Source: a virus | Virus record (IMG/VR): IMGVR_UViG_3300010354_000750 | Coordinates: 1 to 22,253 of that record | Length of the DNA: 22,253 bases | Direction: 5' to 3' (one strand) | Shown: one piece after another, positions 1 through 9,900 of the stretch | Position numbering within the stretch: the stretch's first letter is position 1 | How the letters are laid out: each line of letters starts with the position of its first letter | Translations under genes and position numbers: made by a program | The notes under the pieces: model-generated | Databases searched by the model: none | Told to the model about the DNA's origin: nothing | What the model saw: the letters and a program-made list of their open reading frames with translations, nothing else

Positions 1-19
1 AATCTGTAGTGGGAATGTT

Positions 20-286
20 ATGAAATACACACTATCACAGGCATATGTCTTTTACATGGGTCAAGTTGTGCGTATGTATTTCATACAAAATCTTCCATAT
101 ACCTTTGATGAACTTCCACAACTGATCCAAGATCATCCTTCTGTTCAAACAGAAGCACTTTCTCACAGAGATTATGATGATGAAGATTTGTGGAGAATAT
201 CAAACTATCTTATTATGGAAGAAATGCATCCTTTGATGTTTAATATAGAAGTAGAAAATCCTGAACTGTTACCTAAAGATGATTGA
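20..286 (+). CDS. Small hypothetical protein (88 aa)
   Basis: I do not recognise this protein. It is 88 residues long, acidic towards its C-terminus, and carries several aromatic residues (Tyr/Phe/Trp). I see no signal peptide or membrane segment. The ATG at 20 is the first in frame, but the frame has no stop between it and the window edge, so the true start could lie upstream. A TAG at 7-9 in another frame may be the end of the preceding gene. Its 3' end overlaps the start of the CpeT-like gene by 8 bases (ATG at 279, stop at 284-286), which suggests translational coupling and one transcript. The uninterrupted frame and the overlap support it as a real gene; the function is unknown. Confidence 0.7.
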   Translation: MKYTLSQAYVFYMGQVVRMYFIQNLPYTFDELPQLIQDHPSVQTEALSHRDYDDEDLWRISNYLIMEEMHPLMFNIEVENPELLPKDD

Positions 287-755
287 CAAATTTTGTAAAT
301 ACTTTGAAGGAACATTTGAGAACAAAATGCAAGCAATGTGTGCTCCCACGCAGTTTGCAATGATTGAACTACTTCATATTCCCTATGACACACATATGTT
401 TCGTTGTATTCAACGATATTATGTTGACAAACAGGAATATCGCAACACCATCATTTCTGTTTCTGAGCAAGATTCCTGCCTTATTGTAAAGAACTTCAAG
501 GAAAACGATGGACAGTTGACACATCTCGAAGGATGTGATATAATGTTTGAACAGATCGGCAACGAGTTTCACGGCAAAAATCTTTGTAAAGAATGTTTTG
601 TATCATGGTCGGGAAAACAAACCTATCTTCAAACAGAAAGTATCCTCGGAAACGACTACTATAATGTAATCGACAAGGGATATGATATACATACTGACGA
701 ACATATTTGGGGATCTTTTCATGGATCCTTTAAGTTCGTCAAATCGCCTGAGTAG
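279..755 (+). CDS. cpeT: CpeT/CpcT-family phycobiliprotein lyase-like protein
   Basis: The 158-residue product matches the CpeT/CpcT chromophore lyase family, beta-barrel proteins that in cyanobacteria attach bilins to phycobiliprotein cysteines. Visible family features are the N-terminal FCKYFEGTFENKMQA segment (about 5-19), a central GCDIMFEQIGNEFHGK segment (85-100), and the C-terminal DKGYDIHTDEHIWGSFHG segment (132-149), which fits the family pattern D-x-G-[FY]-D-x(5)-[QH]-[VI]-W-G-S. Cyanophage copies are generally shorter than host enzymes. It may alter phycobiliproteins of the infected host, but lyase activity in phage homologues is not assured. It overlaps the upstream gene by 8 bases. 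Its TAG stop lies inside the tRNA acceptor and D-arm region, so the last 10 bases are shared with the tRNA gene. Confidence 0.85.
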   Translation: MIDKFCKYFEGTFENKMQAMCAPTQFAMIELLHIPYDTHMFRCIQRYYVDKQEYRNTIISVSEQDSCLIVKNFKENDGQLTHLEGCDIMFEQIGNEFHGKNLCKECFVSWSGKQTYLQTESILGNDYYNVIDKGYDIHTDEHIWGSFHGSFKFVKSPE

Positions 756-819
756 CTCAGCTGGATAGAGCAACGGTTTTGTAAACCGTAGGTCGTCGGT
801 TCAAGTCCGACCTTGGGCT
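746..819 (+). tRNA. tRNA-Thr (anticodon UGU)
   Basis: A full cloverleaf can be drawn by hand. The acceptor stem GCCTGAG (746-752) pairs with CTTGGGC (812-818) using two G-T wobbles. The D-arm is GCTC/GAGC. The anticodon stem ACGGT/ACCGT encloses the loop TTTGTAA, giving anticodon TGT (threonine; reads ACA best). The five-base variable region is AGGTC. The T-arm GTCGG/CCGAC has loop TTCAAGT, and T819 is the discriminator. The 3' CCA is not encoded and must be added by the host. The first ten bases overlap the end of the cpeT-like coding sequence, and a terminator follows about 20 bases downstream. Cyanophages often carry tRNAs that serve their AT-rich codons; the very Thr-rich giant gene follows immediately. 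Confidence 0.96.
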
Positions 820-840
820 TCCGTGTGAAGGAAGTCGTGA

Positions 841-868
841 AACCTGAGGTATCCCCCTCGGGTTTTTT
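841..868 (+). terminator. Rho-independent terminator after tRNA-Thr
   Basis: AACCTGAGG (841-849) pairs with CCTCGGGTT (856-864), nine pairs including one G-T wobble, around a six-base loop (850-855). A T-rich run follows (863-868). It closes the cpeT-like/tRNA unit just before the late promoter and may also set the 3' end of the tRNA precursor. Confidence 0.88.
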
Positions 869-870
869 AT

Positions 871-878
871 TATAAATA
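871..878 (+). promoter_or_regulatory. T4-type late promoter (TATAAATA)
   Basis: The octamer TATAAATA is an exact match to the T4 late-promoter -10 element, which in T4-like phages is read by the phage late sigma factor (gp55) with the sliding clamp. It stands two bases after the terminator T-run and about 38 bases upstream of the ATG of the giant structural gene. It is the only exact copy I found in a non-coding position in the window. It probably drives the fibre genes and perhaps the oxygenase block downstream. Confidence 0.85.
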
Positions 879-916
879 ACTCAGAAGAAATCACCACAGC
901 ACGGGTTACTGAGACG

Positions 917-3900
917 ATGCCATTAACCAGATTAGATAATCTTATTTCTAGCAAAACTGGAAAATATCTTTATGTTTCACCTGACGATTTTAATGCAAGT
1001 GACGCATTAGACAATAGAGGAAACTCGCCAACCAGACCATTTGTAACTATTCAGAGAGCATTCTTAGAAACAGCTCGTTATTCTTATGTTCCTGGATCCG
1101 ATAATGATCGTTTTGATCAATTTACTATTCTTTTAGCTCCTGGTAATCACTATATTGACAATCGCCCTGGTGATGCAGATGCGAGTACCATTCCTGCGTT
1201 TGCTTTTTCTGGTGGTGAGTGGACAGATACTTCTATTCTCGATCTTTCAAATCCAAACAACATCCTTCGCAAGTTCAACTCTGTAGAAGGTGGTGCAATC
1301 ATTCCTAGAGGTACTTCTCTTGTAGGTACTGACCTTCGTAGAACACAAGTAAGACCTTTATATGTACCAGATCCTGCAGATAAGGATATTGGGAGAACTT
1401 CTCTTTTCCAAGTAACTGGTGGTTGTTACTTTTGGCAGTTTACTATTCTTGATGGTGATTTAACCCCTAATAACCCACTGTATGACGCTACTGCTGGTGT
1501 AGGTAAAGTATATTCACAACCAGACGGCACCGTACTCTCTATTCCTGAATATTCTCACCATAAGATTACTAACTTCGTTTTTGCTAGAAAAGAAGATTTA
1601 GGACCACTGTATCAAAAAGTTGCTAAAGCATTCAGCAACTATCAAACTACAATTGATGATCCAGGAGAGTTTGCGTTTAAGATTCAAGAGAATAGAATCG
1701 TTGGACCACTTTCAGACTCAGTAACAATCGAAAAGATTGAACCAACAAATATTACAACTGGCCCTTTTTCTGGGACATGTGATATTACAGTAACTACTAA
1801 GATTAATCATGGTTTCTTTACGGGTCAGTATGTTGCTATCACTGGTTTAAATGCTGGTCAAGACAAGCTGAATGGTGTATTCAAAGTAAAATCTATTAGT
1901 GGTACAAATCTAAAAGAGTTTACTTACAATGTGCCTTATAGTGCTGCTGGATTGGGTCTCACAAGCGGTGCTACCTATACAGAATCCTCAACTGTCAAAC
2001 TAAGTAAGATTGGAACTACTGCTTCTGTTCAGGCGGAAGTTGATTCTGTAGAATCCGCATCTCCATATGTCTTTAACGTTTCGATTCGTTCAACTTGGGG
2101 TATTTGTGGTATCTGGGCAGATGGTTCGAGAGCAACTGGTTTTAAATCCATGGTTATCGCCCAGTATACGGGTGTTTCCCTACAAAAAGATGACCGTGCC
2201 TTTATTCGTTACGATGAGTTTACGAATACTTGGAATCAGGCAAATCTTCAAGATGCATTTTCTACAACTCCATACCACATTGATGGAACTGCATACTGGA
2301 AAGATGATTGGAGAAACTTCCATGTTCGTGCTTCAGAAGATGCATTCATTCAGTGCGTTTCGATCTTTGCTGTAGGTTTTGCTGACCACTTCTTGATGGA
2401 GTCTGGTGGTGATATGTCTATCACCAACTCAAACTCTAACTTTGGTAATACATCACTCCATACAATTGGTTATAAGGGATTTTCCTTCAACCAAGATAAG
2501 GGTGGATATGTAACGCACATTATTCCACCTAAAAAACTGATTGACTCCACGCAAGATATTAAAAACTATTATACAATAAATGTTCCATTATCTAATGATG
2601 CAAGTAATAATACTAAACTGTATTATGGTATTGATAATGCTAGTGATCCTACAGATCGTCCAGCAGCATCTATTCAAGGATATAAACTTGGAGCAAAAGC
2701 TGGTGAAAAACTATATGTAAAACTTGATGCTGTTACTGGTGAATCTGGTAAACAAATCAAAACTGCTATTGTTGTTCCTAATGGTGTTAAAAAATGGACA
2801 GCATCTTTAAGCACACTATCACCAACTGGTTTGTTTACAGCAGATGAGAATAAAAACCAAGATGCTGCCAACTTAATTGATGCCAATAAAACATTTATTC
2901 AAGCAGAAGCATTTGGGTATATTTTACAAAAATATCCTGCTCTCCAAAATATTTCTTATGTCAACCCAAATATCAACTCCGATACTGGTAGATATAGAGA
3001 TGCAAGTAATCTAATCAAAGCAAATCGTACAGAGATTATTGAGAGAGCGTTTTTAGAGATTGCTGTTCAATATAATGAATCTCTTTGGGGTAATAACTGG
3101 GTTGTTCCTGGTGATTCTACCAACCAACAAGTTAACAGATATTGGGATGCATATCGTCTGATTCAAAAAAATAGAAATATTATTGTTGAAACTGCATATG
3201 CCACTGTAGTTGCAAGCCCACCATCACCAGCACCAACAAATATGCTTGCTAAGTGTAAGCGTGACATTGGATATTTTGTTGATGCTATTTCGATGGATAT
3301 TGGTTCATCAGGTGGCAACAGATATACTCGTAAGTTTGTTCAGCAGTATTTTTCTGGTAACACCACACTTCTTACAAATGGTCTTGCTGGTGAAGTAACT
3401 CAGTCAATCACTGCATTCGATAAAGCCCGTGATGCTATCAAGGCAGCGATCACAAATACTCTTGCTTCATTCTCTGGAGTTGTTACTTCATCTCCTGCTG
3501 GCGGAACTTGGGTAGACGGTAGCACGGGTTCTCAAACAGTCTATACAGACCTTACAATCACTGCAGGAACTTCTACTTATGGTGGCGGTGGTGCAACGAT
3601 TGCGAACAATAATGCTACTGCTTGTGCTGATGTAAGGAGTGCTGTAGACACTCTTGCTACGATTGTATCAACAACTTTAACCGCCGTTGATCTTTCAACT
3701 CTACCAGTAGAAAGTACAGGCACTGCTGATGGTGCTGGCGAAAGCAAGTGTAAACGTGATATTGGTTACATTGTAGATGCTGTTGTTTCCGACTTATACA
3801 ATGGCGGAAATGCTGGTATCATTGATGCTACTAAAGCATACTTTACATCTGCTGGTGCTCCTATTTCTCCTGGATTGATTGGCGAAGAAACACAATCAGT

Positions 3901-6900
3901 CATTGCCTTTAATAAGGCCCGTGATTGGATGAAGAAAGCATTGACCAATCAACTATATGTAAAAGATACAACCCTGATTGACGATCCATCAACAGGATCT
4001 AATCTAAGCGAGAACTCATGTGCTAATGTTAGAGCAACTGTAGATAGTTTGACTTCTATTATCACTAGTGCAGTGTCTTCTGGAAACATTTCTTCTCTAC
4101 CTCCTAGAGACCCAGGAGCGTGGTCTTCTGTTGGTGAAACAAGTAAGTGTAAGCGTGATATTGGATATATCGTGGAAGCAGTTACTTCCGATTTAAGATT
4201 GGGTGGTAATGTTAATATTGTTAATGCTGCAGAATCATATTATGTTGGTACAACATTAGATTATATTAATAATGAAAAGACGGAAACATTAGATGCTTAC
4301 AACTATGTAAGAGATTTGTGTATTGCTGCGATGAGAAACTGGAGTTTTACAATCCAGAATGCAACAATAGTAAATGGTTCACCTACGGTTACTGTTGCTA
4401 GTACTATTGGTCTTGTTATGGGTATGACAGTTACTGGAACTGGTATTCCAGTAGGTGCTTATGTCAAGCGAGTTATTAATGCAACGAGTTTTGAACTAGG
4501 AACTTCCGATAGTTTCTTAAATCTTGGTGCTACTGTTAATGCTACTGCAAGTTCAACAACTGTAACTTTAACATTTAATCTGACTGGTGGTATCTGGGCT
4601 GATACATCTAATATTCAACCAGTAACAGATTCTTCGGTTATTGTAGATACAAACTACCCAGAGTGTGCCAACGTTGCAACCACGATTACAACTCAATTCC
4701 AAACTATTTCGACAATCATTAACAATGGTGTTGGAACGGTTCCAGTATCTTCACCTACATTAGATACTGCTTCTTTAGCAACTAGAGCAACTTTATTTAA
4801 ACTTACAGAGATTACTACATCAAATACAAATCCTCACAATCTAGAAACAGGAACACCTGTTAGATTAGTGCCTAAAGCATTGAATGATAGTGTTGATAAG
4901 AGGTTGGTTCGTCTTCCAAAAGGATTTGATACAAACACAAAATATTATGTAATCGCTCCTGGAAGAAATACAGAACCATTTGATTTCTCTTCATATACCA
5001 CATTCAATGGTGCCACAAGTACTCAACAAGCACTTATGCTTGCTACTAGTGAAGAAAATGCAAATGCTGGTATTTACATTTATTCTCCTGAAACGGAAGC
5101 TATTGACCTTAATGTAGTTATTGAAGTTCATCAATATGTTCAAGATATGGACTATGACTTGTATCAATACAAGGCAAATATTGTTAATGGAAGTAATGAA
5201 GTATTTGAAACCGAAGGACCACATTCATTTGATAAACAAGCATCTAATACCACTCCACAAAAAGTATTTTTTAGAACAGGTGTAGATATTTCTAGTTCTA
5301 CTTTACCAACTAGATCGACACCATCTGGCGGAGGAACACTGCCAACAAATATTGAGTACTATGTAAGATATGTTCCACCAGTAACTACAACTGAAGCAAG
5401 AAATACCAAGTTTACGATTCACACCTCACACATTGATGCGATTAATGGAACTAATGCGGTTCAGTTTAGTGCTGCTGGAACTAAGTTTTATGTATTCTGT
5501 AATAAGAGAAGAACTCCTGTAAGATTTGATGCCGAAGCTTCAATACAAGATGTTGATGGAAATAAAGGATCTTGGTATATCCAAACGTTATCTACAGATA
5601 ATACTATTCTAGAAAGACTTAAAACCTCTGTATATGCAGATACTACAGGAAAAACGAGGACAACTGATACTTGGTTCTATCGTGTAAATGATGATCGCAC
5701 ATCTTCCGACAGAGCATATCGTATTAGATATGTTATTCCAAAAGAAGGAAACTATAGAGATCCTATCAATGGATTTGTTCTTAAGATTAGAACTGACGAG
5801 ACAAGAAGACTATTACCACAAAAAATAGTTCTCAAACCAGTTGGAGCAGCAAACTCCTTTGCTAATGTTGTTAAAAATGGCGAAAGACTGGGATTAACAA
5901 CAACAGAACAAAAGACAGGAAGTGCATACAATACTGCAAATCCAAACTTTATCAGTCAATATGATCCATATAAGGATCCATATGTGGGTGAAACTGATAA
6001 TAAAATCAGTTTTTCTGTTCAATCAGCTAAGAAGATTAATGTTGACGGATCCAACTATTTGCAGTTAACTGTATTTGATGTTGGTATTATTGATCAAGCA
6101 TTGAAAACATCTCTCTTTACTAGTGTAAAAGTAAGCACACCGCAGGGAGGAACTGGTAACTTTATTGCAAACAGTGCTGTTACTTGGTCTGGTGCTAATA
6201 CAGGATCTGCTACTGTACATGCTTGGTTCCCTTCACATAACTATTTGATCCTTAAAAATGTAACTGGATCTTTAGATTACTCGGCTTTTGCAGATACAAC
6301 CTTTACTCAAGGTTCTGTTACTGCAGTTATGCAGGAAGAAAAAGATGGTGGTCGTTCTAATAAGAAAAACTATCTCTATACAGTAGATGGTGTTAATGTT
6401 TATACACTAACTCCTGGTGATACGATTACACTACCTTCAACTTCTGGTGGTAATGCCCAGTATCGTATTGATAGTGTACAAGATGTTGATGATCTTGCAA
6501 ATACTTATTATGTCTTTAAATCCGAAACGATTCGTAGAAGAATCAAAGGGCAGCAGGATGGTATCTATTATCTAACTGCTATTCGTGGAGATATTAGACC
6601 ATATCCAGTCGGTTCTGGTATTGGTGAAAACTTTAGAAACTTTAAGTTCTCTCAACCAGTTTCTAGAATCTACCCTCTCAACCAAAAAAATGATCCACTA
6701 TGGTTCCAAGTTACTGACAGTGTAACCAATCAAGACAATCCTTCAAGAGATACGACACTTCTTGATCCACCTGCTACTGTATCCAGTGCAGACAACTATA
6801 TCCATGGATATGTAACAGTCAATGACGCTAAGCGTAGCGTAACTAAAGAAGCTATTCTTGATCTTGTTGCAGATCCTGGAACAGGATCACATATCTTTAC

Positions 6901-9900
6901 TGGTGATAATGCTATTACCGCTAAGGAAGGTGGTGCATCTGCTGGGTCGGAATCAAGAAAGATTCCTGTTTCAGGTGAATCCGATTTCCCAACGGAACAA
7001 AGATTATATGTAGAACTTCGCAGACCATCTATTGCTCGTTCTGGTAACCACACATTTGAATATCTAGGTTTTGGTCCTGGTAACTACTCGACTGGTTTCC
7101 CAGCAAGACAGCAAGTTATCTTAACAGATAAACAAGACTTCTATGCACAAGCAAAGAAAGAAGATGCTGGTTTAGTTCTTTATACAGGATTAAACTCAAG
7201 TGGAGACCTTTACATTGGTAATCGCAAGATTAATGCTATTACTGGCGAAGAAACATTCTTAGATGCTCCTATTACAGAAGAAGAGAATGAAGATGTCGGT
7301 ATCACTAATGTATTAGTAACTACATTTGATGATCCAGTTACGTTTAACAATACGGTTGCATTTAACTATAATCAAGTTATTCCCGCAAATCTTCCTATTG
7401 TAGCATACAATGTACCTATTTCGATCTCTTCCGACACTACAAATAGTGCTGGAGCGGTAATCAAACCACCTCTAACTATTATTAACTATAGTTCTCCTTC
7501 TGGAACGGATGCTAACGATCCTAAGCAGAATGGAAATGGGGATATGACACTAGGCAATAATATCTTTGCTTTTGGTGTTTGGGATATGAACGTTCGTGGT
7601 TCTCAGGATTATAGATGGAGAACTGCAACTAATAACTATACTCCTGTCCAAGTTTCATCTTATGGATCCGATTCTTCTAGAGGTGCAGCTGGATTCTTTA
7701 ATACTTCTCAACAGATTACCACTGCTAATTCTAGTTGGGGAAGTAATCCTCCTAAATCTGGAGAAATACTACTCAAGGGATCTAAGGTCACATATAGTGG
7801 ATCTATGGGTTGGATTTATGCAAATGATTATGAGGAAAAAACTACCACAGGTGGAACTCCTCAAGTTATTAGCGTAAAATCTTATGCTACCTATTCAATC
7901 ATTAGAGTTGAGTTTGGTGATACACTATCTAATCTTAATATTAGACAAGATTCTCAGATTAGAATCACGAACTCTTCAAATAGTTCCATAAACTCACCTA
8001 CTGCATGGTCTATTCCTACAACAAATGTTATTATTAGTGCAGATGCGAATGGTGGAGTCGCTATCAATGAACCTGCATATCCTGGAGCAAGTGCCACTTA
8101 TCTATATTTGTCTATTTCTCCAAATGTAGGAACAACTACCGTAATACAAAATGCCTCTGCCCTTGGTCTTAAGTTCTATGTTTCCAATAATCTTTGGAAA
8201 GAATGGGGTGTCATTGGTTCGGAATCTATCAGAACAAAAACATCTACATTCGGTGATTACAAAGTAGGTATTAATACTCTTGCAAGATCTACAGATACTG
8301 CTTATCAAGAAGCATACATAACTACCGAAACAGAACCAAGAGCAAATCTTGATATTGTTGGTAATACATTTATCAGCGGTAAGTCTACTGCTGTTTCTAT
8401 CAACTCTTCTGGTGTTTCTACCAAAACATCATCAAATCTAGATAATGCTTTCTTAGTTGGTGGAGATAGTGAAACTCCTGCTAATACCGCAACTCTTCGT
8501 GTTGCGACGACAAATAGTGGTAGAGTTGGTATTAATATAGCAAACTCAAGTTTGGATAGAACCCTTGTAGTTTCTGGTAATGGCAGAATAACAGGAGATT
8601 TCAGATTTGAATCTGATATTGAAGTAAATGGTGGTGATTTAACATCAACATCTTCTACATTCAATCTTCTCAACAACTCATCATCTCCAACAACGGTTCT
8701 TAACCTTGCTGGTTATGCTACCACGGCAAATCTGTTCAATACTACAACTTCTTCACAGTCGATTAATGTTGGTACTGCATCAACATCAACTACATCATTC
8801 AATCTCCATACTGCTTCTACTAACTCAACTATTAATGTTGGAACAGTAGGGAATGCAAATAATACATATCAATCTTTGATTACCCTTGGTGGCGCTTTTG
8901 CTAATCCATCAGCAAGTATCTTTAGATCTAAAACATATCAAAATATTCTTGATGGCAATCTACAGATTAATGGTGGAGAAAACGTTGTTGATGGTGGTTA
9001 TGTTAAGACTAGAGCAACTATTAACTCTAGTGCAAACATTCTTAATATGTTCACTGAGTCTGGTGCTGTAACCACTCTTAATATTGGTACATACGCTACT
9101 GCCGTTACTTTAGGTGGACTTGCTGGAACGACAACTATTCAAAATAACTTGGTTGTTAAAGCTGCCTCGCAGTCATTCAGTAGTTTAACTATGAATGGTG
9201 GTTATCTAAGTGCTTCAGCATCCGTAACTAGAGGTCAACTTGGTACTACTGCTTCAGTTCACCAAACTGGTTCTGGATCGTCACTAAACATTGATTATTA
9301 TAGATTTATTTCTGATATTGATGGTTCTCAGAACATTACTTCTGTTAGCGGCAACACATTCAACGTTGTTAGCAGTACTCAATATTTCCAAAACAACCAA
9401 CTTATTTGTTTCCCTGTTGTTACTGGACTCACTGGTATTACGCAGTCTTCGTTTGATGTTTATGGTGATCCAACTGGACCTTACTATTATGTTATTAATG
9501 CAACAGCAAACTCATTCCAAGTCAGTTTGACAAATGGTGGTCCTGCTGTTACTATTGGTGGAACATTTGTACAAGCTACTGCTACTTTAAGATATACTAC
9601 TGTCTATAGTGATGGGTTCTCCTCTTGGAATGCTACCTCCACTACATTACCACTTAATAATGGTAAAGGTATCGGACCTAACGAATATCTGTTGATTGAT
9701 AACGAGATTGTTAAGACAACAAACTTCCCAACATCAACATCACCATTTACTGTTACCGTTACTAGAGGAGTTGACGGAACAACTGCTGCATCGCATGGTT
9801 CCGACACACAAATCTTTAAACTGCAAAAAACTCCTACTGCAAGTTATATAACACCAAACTGGATACCTGCTTCTACTATTACGAAGACAGGCACAGGACA

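Noticed and set aside
746-819. tRNA-Thr as a prophage attachment site
   Set aside because: No integrase or repeated tRNA 3' segment is visible, and the context is a lytic T4-like genome.
2067-2375. Plus-strand frame of 102 codons within the giant gene
   Set aside because: It is out of frame with the main gene and has no ribosome-binding site; the main frame has convincing protein homology features here.
8305-8676. Minus-strand open frame of 123 codons inside the giant gene
   Set aside because: It lies wholly opposite a long, clearly coding frame, has no ribosome-binding site, and its product looks like the reverse-strand shadow of Thr/Ser-rich codons.
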